Positions 16,880 through 23,970 of a DNA stretch of 26,435 nucleotides are shown piece by piece. A program made the translations under genes and the position numbers. Numbering within the stretch: the first letter of the stretch is position 1; each line of letters opens with the position of its first letter. Location: NCBI GenBank assembly GCA_046757925.1, contig JBHHZE010000048.1, forward strand, positions 1-26,435, read 5' to 3'. Origin of the DNA: JAZDCZ01 sp046757925 (lineage in GTDB: Bacteria > Gemmatimonadota > Gemmatimonadetes > Gemmatimonadales > GWC2-71-9). The notes beneath the pieces are model-generated. The model saw only the letters and a program-made list of their open reading frames with translations, made no database searches and was not told the origin of the DNA.

Positions 16880-17743
16880 TCAGCTACAGGATACGCTGGA
16901 TACGGGGGCGTAACCTTTTTCCTGAAGAATACACTGACCGGCGTCGCTCAGGATCCAATCGAGGTATTCTTTTACGGGGCCCTGGGGTTCGCCTGCGGTA
17001 TACATGAATAGCGGTCGGGCAATGGGATAAGTGCGGTCGATCGCTGTTGGTATGGAAGGGTTAACACAATCCCCACCGTGCGTAGACGCGATACAAACCT
17101 TCTTGACCCGCTCTGTAGCATAGGCCAGCCCGCTATAGCCTATCGCACATGGGGTATTCTGTACGAGATCGACAACATCCTTCGAGCCGTTCATGTCGCG
17201 TGAACCCAGCTTGTACTCTCCCCCAACACCCAATACCGTCTCCTTGAAATAGGCATACGTACCCGAGTTGTTTTGACGGCTTACGCGCACAATCTCACTA
17301 CTGCTACAACCTGGAATGGTTATCCCCAATTGCTTCCAGCTATTTACTTCCCCACCCTCTCCGTAGATCGCTGCGAGTTGACCGAGATCCAGAGAGCTCA
17401 CCGGATTGTCTGGATGTACAAAAACGGCCAGTGCATCGTAGCCGACAACGAATTCGACAGGGTCGATGTTGTGGGCGTGTGCAGCTTCGATCTCACTGTC
17501 CTTCATTTTACGACTGGCGTTGGCGATATCGACCGTGCCATTGATCATTGCGGCAAAGCCGGTTCCTGAACCACCGCCAGTGACGGCCACTGCTATCTCG
17601 GGATTCACATTCTTATACGCTTCCGCCCACGATTGGGCCACGTTGAGCAGAGTGTCTGACCCCTTGTTCTGGATGAATACACGGCCTCCGTCTCCTACGC
17701 ACGCCACCAGAATTAGGAAGGACAGGCTGAATAGCTTTCTCAT
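16880..17743 (-). CDS. pstS: phosphate-binding lipoprotein PstS
   Basis: A 287-aa periplasmic phosphate-binding protein anchored as a lipoprotein. The N-terminus is MRKLFSLSFLILVAC, with lipobox LVAC. Phosphate-site phrases are present: NKGSDTL, VTGGGSGTGFAAMING, NASRKM, then RQNNSGTYAYFKE and PCAIGYSGLAYA. The length matches the family. I chose the ATG at 17743, with AAGG about 10 bases upstream; an ATG at 17752 is only 2 bases after that site. It is the first gene of the pst operon, divergent from the mutasome operon across about 180 bases that hold a Pho-box-like repeat. Several cysteines in the C-terminal half (for example SVSCS at the end) may form disulfides. Confidence 0.93.
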   Translation of the reverse strand: MRKLFSLSFLILVACVGDGGRVFIQNKGSDTLLNVAQSWAEAYKNVNPEIAVAVTGGGSGTGFAAMINGTVDIANASRKMKDSEIEAAHAHNIDPVEFVVGYDALAVFVHPDNPVSSLDLGQLAAIYGEGGEVNSWKQLGITIPGCSSSEIVRVSRQNNSGTYAYFKETVLGVGGEYKLGSRDMNGSKDVVDLVQNTPCAIGYSGLAYATERVKKVCIASTHGGDCVNPSIPTAIDRTYPIARPLFMYTAGEPQGPVKEYLDWILSDAGQCILQEKGYAPVSSVSCS

Positions 17744-17839
17744 GAGCACCATACCTTTGTGGCTACAGGATGAAAATTTTCCATCGGTTGCCACAATAAT
17801 ATCACTGGAGTTCGCCGAGGAAGCCGACCTAAATCGAAA

Positions 17840-17857
17840 TTTTACAGGATTTTTACA
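17840..17857 (-). promoter_or_regulatory. Pho-box-like direct repeat upstream of pstS
   Basis: On the minus strand TGTAAAA, four bases, TGTAAAA forms a perfect 7-base direct repeat with an 11-base period, the geometry of PhoB boxes. It lies about 90 bases before the pstS start. A TATTAT element at 17796-17801 could be the -10, but it is further from the repeat than in E. coli pho promoters. The sequence differs from the E. coli repeat (CTGTCAT), so the assignment rests on spacing and context. Confidence 0.4.
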
Positions 17858-17897
17858 ATGACCCTGCGCCATGTAAAACCGACTCTCCGCGCCCCTC

Positions 17898-17934
17898 TTG
17901 CCAGCGGCCTAACTTCGGGATATATTCGGGTATC
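17898..17934 (+). promoter_or_regulatory. sigma-70-like promoter of the mutasome operon
   Basis: TTGCCA (17898-17903) and TATATT (17921-17926) are separated by exactly 17 bases. The expected transcription start falls at about 17932-17935, at or next to the ATG of the zinc-ribbon ORF (17935). The first cistron would then be translated from a leaderless transcript. The -10 element lies inside the repeat array described as the operator. Confidence 0.6.
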
Positions 17935-17954
17935 ATGCCCGAACAAAATCCGAA
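17914..17954. promoter_or_regulatory. symmetric four-element operator over the -10 box and start codon
   Basis: TTCGGG occurs at 17914-17919 and 17925-17930; its inverse CCCGAA is at 17938-17943, and a five-of-six copy TCCGAA at 17949-17954. The gaps are 5, 7 and 5 bases, so the array is a dyad centred at 17934 with an 11-base step on each side. This layout suits two dimers of a repressor bound side by side. Its place over the -10, start site and first codon suggests repression of the downstream mutagenesis genes, possibly by a LexA-like protein. It is not one of the LexA boxes I know. Confidence 0.55.
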
Positions 17955-18093
17955 TATCGCATCCGTGGGGCGTCCTTTGCTCTTCCCACTCCCTGGGGCG
18001 ACCACCCAACTTTGCCCGGAATGTGGCGGGCCGGTTTTTGCCGCTTCCGGATGCTTCCATTGCCTCGAATGTGGCTGGGGAAGATGCGGTTAA
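17935..18093 (+). CDS. small zinc-ribbon protein, similar to the C-terminal zinc domain of class II ribonucleotide reductase
   Basis: A 52-aa ORF whose C-terminal half holds a cysteine array: CPECGG (from residue 27), then GCFHCLECGWGRCG at the end. The pattern C-x2-C ... C-x2-C-x2-C ... C with one His resembles the C-terminal zinc ribbon of NrdJ (B12-dependent ribonucleotide reductase), here as a free protein. The N-terminal 25 residues are proline-rich and unremarkable. Its last ten bases (ATGCGGTTAA) contain the start of the radical SAM gene, so the two are translationally coupled. It lies directly under the promoter and operator and appears to lead the mutasome operon. Function unknown; it could carry metal or help contact nucleic acid. 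Confidence 0.6.
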   Translation: MPEQNPNIASVGRPLLFPLPGATTQLCPECGGPVFAASGCFHCLECGWGRCG

Positions 18094-19085
18094 CCCCACC
18101 TGCAGAGACAGTGCAACGTATCCGTGGAACCACCTTTGTCCACCACGGCGTCAAGTCCATTGTGAACTCGCCCGACAGTACCGGCATGGAGTTTTGGTCG
18201 GTCAATCCATATGTGGGCTGTGAGATCGGTTGTACTTACTGTTATGCCCGTTACGCACATCGCTACGTAGTTGAGCGCACCTACGATGGACCGCCGGAGT
18301 CGGCCCAACCATACCGGGAAAATTTTGAGCGCCACATTTTCGTAAAACAACGTCAATCCATCACGAACGTACTCGACCGAGATCTCTTACGAGTTCTGCG
18401 CAAACACAAAGCCGGCAAGTCATATCCAATAATCATCGGCACCGCGACTGATCCTTACCAGCCTGCCGAACGGCGCTTTCAAATCACTCGGCTCATTCTC
18501 GAGAAATTCCTGGACCTGCGGAACTTGAAGCTGGGCATCATCACTAAGAGTTCACTAGTTACACGTGACATAGATACGTTACTCGAACTTCAATCTCGAC
18601 ACGAACTCACAATATATGTATCACTGATTAGCACCAGCGTACGCATTATCAAGCTGTTCGAGGCTCGTTCTCCAATGCCTCATGCCAGGCTCCGCGCACT
18701 GCACAGATTGCGCAAGGCCGGAATCAAGGCGGGCATCATCGCGGCTCCGGTTCTTCCTGGTATCACCGATTCTGTTCTACAAGTAGATGCTCTCGTAGCC
18801 GCAGCACAAAAGGCAGATGCGGTTTTTGTTCACCCTTCCGTGCTCCGTATTTATCCATCAGTAAACGACAGGTTCCTGCCCGTTATAGAACAGTATTTCC
18901 CCAACCTCCTACCACGTTATCGTGCGGCTTATCAGGGCAAACGAAATCCTCCAACAGATTATGTGGTCGCGGTTGAGCGACGATTCCAACGAGTGGCACG
19001 TAAGTACGGTATGGCAATAAGAGATCCTCTGCACAGCGACAGAGCGAAAACTGTTGAGTGCGACATTCAGTTGAGATTGCTATGA
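18084..19085 (+). CDS. Rv2578c/SplB-family radical SAM protein
   Basis: A 333-aa radical S-adenosylmethionine enzyme of the SplB-related group (COG1533-like). The 4Fe-4S ligands are C46, C50 and C53 in NPYVGCEIGCTYCYARYAH. Downstream phrases are GTATDPYQPAERRFQITR, ITKSSLVTRD and AAPVLPGITD, the hallmarks of Rv2578c-type proteins. Spore-photoproduct lyase itself belongs to a neighbouring branch; no substrate is known for this one, though DNA or RNA is plausible. The ATG at 18084 overlaps the zinc-ribbon stop, and the gene ends in ATGA with imuB, so it is embedded in the mutasome operon in the place where imuA often stands. Base composition here is lower in GC than in flanking operons. Confidence 0.85.
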   Translation: MRLTPPAETVQRIRGTTFVHHGVKSIVNSPDSTGMEFWSVNPYVGCEIGCTYCYARYAHRYVVERTYDGPPESAQPYRENFERHIFVKQRQSITNVLDRDLLRVLRKHKAGKSYPIIIGTATDPYQPAERRFQITRLILEKFLDLRNLKLGIITKSSLVTRDIDTLLELQSRHELTIYVSLISTSVRIIKLFEARSPMPHARLRALHRLRKAGIKAGIIAAPVLPGITDSVLQVDALVAAAQKADAVFVHPSVLRIYPSVNDRFLPVIEQYFPNLLPRYRAAYQGKRNPPTDYVVAVERRFQRVARKYGMAIRDPLHSDRAKTVECDIQLRLL

Positions 19086-20332
19086 ACACCACAGCTCTGT
19101 CAGGATCTAGAGAGTTACGTAGCAACACAACAATCTGTGTATGGATGCCATTATTTGCTCTTCGTTGCGAGTTCATTCGTAGGCCCGAGGATACACAGCG
19201 ACCCACCGCCCTACTTTCAACAACCGACATTCGGCGACTCTGGCAAGTTTCGTCACACGCAAGACGTGCTGGTGTGAGGCCTGAGATGACCGTGAGTCAA
19301 GCTGTCGGTCTGTGCCCAATGCTAATGCTTCTCGAGCCGGATCCGGTCTTCTATGACGAACGGTTCTCCAGCATTCTCCTCGCATTAGACAAGGTCAGTC
19401 CGATTATAGAGCCGAGTGAACTGGGACGAGTATACGTCGGAGTAGATGGACTCGATACATTGGTCGGTCCGCCTCCAAAACAATTGGAAGCCATTGGCAG
19501 TGCCATATCATCCGTTTGGCCCACTGCAATACGCTTAGGATGGGGCAACGGCAAATTCGCCGCTTGGATCGCAGCTACTAGAGCAAAACCCGGCAAACCT
19601 ATCATTCTCTCGAACGACAAACAAAAGCACTTTTTGGCAACTCAGCCAGTTGCCGTGCTGCATATAGATTCCAAGACACATCGCAGGCTTCAACAACTCG
19701 GCCTCAAAACACTGGGAGCCATTGCACAACTGCCCGAGGCGGCAATAGTATCGCAATTCGGCAATGAGGGTCGCCGAATCTGGCAACTGGCTACGGGAAC
19801 AGCCGTCGAACCCACTGTGGGCAAACAAACACCCGAATCCATTGTAGCTGGAATGCAGTTTGCCAGTCCTGTCGCAGATCAAACAACACTCGTTCACGCC
19901 CTCGGACAATTGATCGATCGCGCACTACGTCATCCACGACGCATTGGCTGGCGTATTTTGCAAGTGCACGTACGCGCTCACCTAGAGCATGGTAGTTCCT
20001 GGATGGTACGTGCCACGTTGAAGGACCCATCCGCTGACCGCGAACACATCATTGCTCCATTGAGAACACGCTTAGAGCAGTCTCCACCAACAGGCGCCAT
20101 AGACGATCTCACGGTTGAATTTATATCGTTCGCCCGTGGCACCGACGAACTTCAGCTCTTTGCCCGCGACGCCACCAGCGCTGCTAGAGCAGGTAGACGG
20201 CATGCACTCCGTTCTGCAGTAAGAGAAATCCAACTCCGACTCAAATATTCCAATCTCTATCACATTGTAGAGGTACACCCATGGTCTCGCATTCCGGAAA
20301 GACGTTACGCGCTGATCGACTACGACCCTTAA
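19082..20332 (+). CDS. imuB: ImuB-like inactive Y-family DNA polymerase homologue
   Basis: A 416-aa Y-family polymerase relative. The first catalytic Asp region reads CVWMPLFAL (residues 19-27), with no acidic residue. The S-x-D-E-A-Y-L-D block of active enzymes appears as SELGRVYVGVDG, so the D-E pair is lost. A helix-hairpin-helix phrase (LGLKTLGAIAQLP) and a little-finger-like C-terminal region follow. ImuB is a non-catalytic hub that brings DnaE2 to the beta clamp during damage-induced mutagenesis. The start ATG overlaps the radical SAM stop (ATGA). The protein is shorter than typical ImuB (about 500 aa or more), mainly at the C-terminus. A DUF6504-like ORF overlaps its 3' end and may supply the missing part. 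Confidence 0.85.
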   Translation: MNTTALSGSRELRSNTTICVWMPLFALRCEFIRRPEDTQRPTALLSTTDIRRLWQVSSHARRAGVRPEMTVSQAVGLCPMLMLLEPDPVFYDERFSSILLALDKVSPIIEPSELGRVYVGVDGLDTLVGPPPKQLEAIGSAISSVWPTAIRLGWGNGKFAAWIAATRAKPGKPIILSNDKQKHFLATQPVAVLHIDSKTHRRLQQLGLKTLGAIAQLPEAAIVSQFGNEGRRIWQLATGTAVEPTVGKQTPESIVAGMQFASPVADQTTLVHALGQLIDRALRHPRRIGWRILQVHVRAHLEHGSSWMVRATLKDPSADREHIIAPLRTRLEQSPPTGAIDDLTVEFISFARGTDELQLFARDATSAARAGRRHALRSAVREIQLRLKYSNLYHIVEVHPWSRIPERRYALIDYDP

Positions 20333-20565
20333 ACATACCGCAGCCGGTTCATGTCACGCTCGACAAAGCCGGCCTGCCGTGCGCAATCGAAGGACCGCAT
20401 ATCTGCAGAGCGGTAGAAGCGATAACAGATACGTGGCGAATAGACGATGAGTGGTGGAGGGAGTTGATTTCGCGACGCTATGTAGAGGTTGTCTTGAGTG
20501 ATGGTGGACATGTCGCCCTATATGAAGACCTGAGAACTAACTGCTGGTTCTTGCAAATGCCCTAG
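20281..20565 (+). CDS. DUF6504-like small protein downstream of imuB
   Basis: A 94-aa protein. Its second half (ICRAVEAITDTWRIDDEWW, then RRYVEVVLSDGGHVALYED and WFLQMP) resembles the short domain often found after or next to ImuB/Y-family polymerase genes and called DUF6504. There it alternates W-rich strands with a terminal Y/W-L-Q. The ATG at 20281 has GAGG about 7 bases upstream and overlaps the last 52 bases of imuB. No later in-frame start exists before the conserved part. The overlap implies coupled translation, and the protein probably works with ImuB, perhaps as a detached C-terminal segment. Biochemical role unknown. Confidence 0.6.
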   Translation: MVSHSGKTLRADRLRPLNIPQPVHVTLDKAGLPCAIEGPHICRAVEAITDTWRIDDEWWRELISRRYVEVVLSDGGHVALYEDLRTNCWFLQMP

Positions 20566-20679
20566 TGTCTGCAACATCAGTGTCGTCGGCCGCGCAGCAT
20601 ACCAAGCAACCGCTCACCTGTTAACGTGAACTGTGATACGCTCCACTGAGCGCGAGACAAAGTTCAATTGTTCCATACC

Positions 20680-23600
20680 ATGTACGTCGAGCTACATTGC
20701 CACTCCGCTTTCTCGTTCTTAGACGGCGCCTCTCTGCCGGAGGAGCTGGTTCTCGAGGCGAAAACCCTTGGTTATTCCGCTTTAGCACTTACCGATTACA
20801 ACGGACTCTATGGTTCCATGATATTCGCCCAGGCCGCCAGACAAATGGGTTTGCAGGCGATTACCGGTGCGGAAATCACGCTACTCGACGGTTCGCACAT
20901 CAGTCTCCTCGCCGAAACCAAACGTGGTTATGCCAACCTATGCCGTCTCATAACCGAGGCACATATGGAGCGGCACGACAGACACGACCCACGACTCGAT
21001 TTCGCCTCGTTAGAGCGACTCCACGAGGGTTTGATACTTCTATCAGGTTGTCGCAACGGTCTGTTGGCCCTTGTTCTACAACGAGAGGGACCAATGGCGG
21101 CGCGTCACCTTGCTAAGCGCTGCGGTGATGTGTTTGGCTGCGATAACTTCTTTGTCGAGTTACAGCGCAATGCAGTGCAGGGAGATCGCGCATTGACCAA
21201 TTCCCTTGCTGCAATTGCAGATGCGTCGGGCTTGCGTGTGGTTGCGACGGGAAACGTTCACTACCACTGTAGAAAGCGATATCGGTTGCACGATGCCATG
21301 GTAGCGATAAAACATCGCTCCACCCTGGATGGATCTCATTCGTTTCGCCGGCCGAACAGTGAATTTTACCTGCGTCCACCAGCTGAAGTAGCCGCTGCTT
21401 TTTGCGATCGCCCGGATGCTATAGCGAACACGCTCATCATCGCAGAGCGATGTGCAGCTTTCGATTTGACCACCGACCTGGGCTATACCTTTCCCGATTT
21501 CCAGGGGTCGGGCGACCTTACCGCCCCTCGAGCCTTGGCTGAACTCTGCAGCGCGAAATTAGAGGAATTCTATCCTTTGAACTCGCGCAACAGATCGGAG
21601 GCAGTACAGCGGCTAAAAGAGGAATTACGCCTCATAGAACATCACAATCTCTGCGGTTTCTTCCTGGTATATAGAGATTTACTGCAATTGGCTCGCGAGG
21701 TGGCAGCTGACGTGCGAAGTGGGTCCCGGAGAAGCAAAGGCAACTTACTTCCCGGACGAGGACGTGGCTCGTCCGTCTCGTCAATCGTCTGCTATTTCCT
21801 CGGTCTATCTCATATCGACCCAGTGGCAAACCAACTGTTCCTCGGGCGGTTTCTCAATGAGACCTTAGCGTCGATACCTGATATCGATCTCGACTTTCCA
21901 CGCGAGATACGCGAGGAGCTGATTCGCCGTGTATACCACAAGTATGGCAGCGAGCACGTGGGGTTGGTCTGCACGTTCCCAACCTATCGATTGAAGTCGG
22001 CAGTGCGGGAGTTGGGCAAGGTCCTCGACTTGCCACAAGGGGATCTGGAACAGGTCGCTCGCCTTGCCGGCTCTCGATCGGCCAAATCCCTGCGGGAGGA
22101 ACTCGAGAAACTGCCAACGTTCGCAAACCGTCTCGACGCGCCGCTCTGGCGGGAACTATGTGACCTTGCTGAAGAAATTGCCGGATTGCCCCGCCACATA
22201 TCGCAGCACGTTGGAGGCATGATAATCTCGAGCCGTCCACTCGTTGAGTTGGTACCTCTGGAGCGTGCTGCCATGCCGGATCGTGTTATTTGCCAGTGGG
22301 ACAAGGACTCCTGCGAGGATGCACGATTTGTAAAGATCGATTTCCTCGCCCTCGGCATGCTCTCCTTGGTCGAAGAGTGCGTGGAATTGATCGCCCAACG
22401 CGAAGGCCGTCCTCCCGATCTCAGTAGAATAGATTTCGACGACACTGCCGTTTACGACCAGATATGTGCGGGCGATACGGTGGGCCTCTTTCAGATCGAG
22501 AGCCGCGCCCAGATCCAGATGATTCGGCGTACCAGGCCCCGTACTCTGGAAGATCTCGCCATCGAAGTTGCCATAGTGCGGCCCGGTCCGATCGTCGGCG
22601 GTGCCGTAAATCCCTACGTGCGGCGAAGGGAGGCCCAGCGCGCCGCAATGTTGCACGACGCCACATACAGCCCGCCGGTAGATCATCCTCTACTCAAGGA
22701 CGCTCTGGCAGAGACTCTGGGAGTAATCATTTATCAAGATCAGGTACTCCAGGTCTGTCAGGCGTTGGCAGGGTTTACAGCAGGCCAGGCCGAGGCCTTG
22801 CGACGCGCAATGAGTAGACGACGCTCGCGCGAACTGATGGCTGGGTTTTGGGAGGAATTTCGCAGTGGTGCCGCCGAACTCGGCGTAACTGAAACAACCG
22901 CCCGAAGAGTATTCGAACAAGTAGTTGCCTTCTCTGAATTCGGTTTCCCAAAATCACACGCTGCCGCGTTCGGCCTACTCGCTTATCACTCCGCCTGGCT
23001 CCGCTACCATTACCCGGTGGAATACTATACAGCCCTCTTCAACAACCAACCGATGGGTTTCTACTCGTTGGATGCATTGGGCAGAGATGCGGCGCGGCAT
23101 GATGTTCGCATCCAACTTCCCGATGTCAATAAGAGTGATGTTCATTGTCTCATAGAGGGAACATCAATTAGAGTTGGGTTCGGTTTTATACGTGACTGGG
23201 GAATTGATGTTGCTGAAGAAGTAGTTGTAGAGCGGAAAACGAACGGTCCGTACATCAGTCTCGCAGACTTCTGCAGGAGAGCGCCACCGCAACTTTCCCG
23301 TAAGGCGATCGAAAATCTCGTATGGGTTGGCGGATGTGATTCTTTCGGGCTCACACGTCGTGAGCTACTATGGCAGGTGGGGTTATGGCTACCTGCAGAT
23401 AACGAACAACCACATAGGCAGCGAGTGCGCAGGCAATTGGAATTGCCACTCAATCATCCGTACGAGAACCTACGATTTGCCGATGTGTCGTCAGACGATC
23501 GTCTCTTGGCGGAATATCAAGTACTCGGATTCGCAACCAGCGGCCACCCATTTCCCCTGTTGGGTGATTCCTTACCCACCGAAATAGTCAAGTGCAATGT

Positions 23601-23970
23601 ACTTCAAGACTTGGAGCACAACTCCACGGTAGATGTAGCAGGTCTGGTCGTAGCACGTCAGCGGCCCTCAACCGCAAAGGGAACCGTATTCCTCTTGTTA
23701 GAGGATGATGTTGGAATGATCAACGTCATCGTCCGATCGGACATCTATGATCGTGACCGGCTTGCCATACGCGGCGAGCCGTTTCTCTGGGTTTCCGGAA
23801 CGTTGGCCAAGGACGACGGAACCGTCAACGTGATCGCCCATAAAGTCAGAGCGCTAACGCTCCGCCACTCCCGTGGACCGGTTATCTCCCACACGGCAGC
23901 TTCTAGTTCACCCTATTCGTTCTTGAAGAAGCTGAGAAGAACGGCCCCTGGATCGCGAAACTGGGGCTAG
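20680..23970 (+). CDS. dnaE2: error-prone DNA polymerase DnaE2
   Basis: A 1096-aa C-family DNA polymerase of the DnaE2 (ImuC) type. The PHP domain starts at once with ELHCHSAFSFLDGAS. The palm-domain aspartates are D401 and D403 in PDIDLDF and D554 in VKIDFL. The finger region has IVRPGPIVGG and the phrase SEFGFPKSHAAAFGLLAYHSAW, typical of DnaE2. An OB-fold lies near the C-terminus (VDVAGLVVARQRPSTAKG). It performs translesion synthesis with ImuB. The start is the ATG at 20680; a TTG at 20668 is in frame but adds nothing conserved. The 114 bases before it hold no gene, only a 5-base hairpin (20639-20652) and an imperfect palindrome (20620-20631). It converges on ispH, the two stops sharing CTAG. 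Confidence 0.94.
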   Translation: MYVELHCHSAFSFLDGASLPEELVLEAKTLGYSALALTDYNGLYGSMIFAQAARQMGLQAITGAEITLLDGSHISLLAETKRGYANLCRLITEAHMERHDRHDPRLDFASLERLHEGLILLSGCRNGLLALVLQREGPMAARHLAKRCGDVFGCDNFFVELQRNAVQGDRALTNSLAAIADASGLRVVATGNVHYHCRKRYRLHDAMVAIKHRSTLDGSHSFRRPNSEFYLRPPAEVAAAFCDRPDAIANTLIIAERCAAFDLTTDLGYTFPDFQGSGDLTAPRALAELCSAKLEEFYPLNSRNRSEAVQRLKEELRLIEHHNLCGFFLVYRDLLQLAREVAADVRSGSRRSKGNLLPGRGRGSSVSSIVCYFLGLSHIDPVANQLFLGRFLNETLASIPDIDLDFPREIREELIRRVYHKYGSEHVGLVCTFPTYRLKSAVRELGKVLDLPQGDLEQVARLAGSRSAKSLREELEKLPTFANRLDAPLWRELCDLAEEIAGLPRHISQHVGGMIISSRPLVELVPLERAAMPDRVICQWDKDSCEDARFVKIDFLALGMLSLVEECVELIAQREGRPPDLSRIDFDDTAVYDQICAGDTVGLFQIESRAQIQMIRRTRPRTLEDLAIEVAIVRPGPIVGGAVNPYVRRREAQRAAMLHDATYSPPVDHPLLKDALAETLGVIIYQDQVLQVCQALAGFTAGQAEALRRAMSRRRSRELMAGFWEEFRSGAAELGVTETTARRVFEQVVAFSEFGFPKSHAAAFGLLAYHSAWLRYHYPVEYYTALFNNQPMGFYSLDALGRDAARHDVRIQLPDVNKSDVHCLIEGTSIRVGFGFIRDWGIDVAEEVVVERKTNGPYISLADFCRRAPPQLSRKAIENLVWVGGCDSFGLTRRELLWQVGLWLPADNEQPHRQRVRRQLELPLNHPYENLRFADVSSDDRLLAEYQVLGFATSGHPFPLLGDSLPTEIVKCNVLQDLEHNSTVDVAGLVVARQRPSTAKGTVFLLLEDDVGMINVIVRSDIYDRDRLAIRGEPFLWVSGTLAKDDGTVNVIAHKVRALTLRHSRGPVISHTAASSSPYSFLKKLRRTAPGSRNWG

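Noticed and set aside
20620..20652. GTTAACGTGAAC imperfect palindrome and a CGCTC/GAGCG hairpin before dnaE2
   Set aside because: One mismatch in the palindrome, no match to the operator ahead of the zinc-ribbon ORF, and no T-run after the hairpin; kept only as a note.
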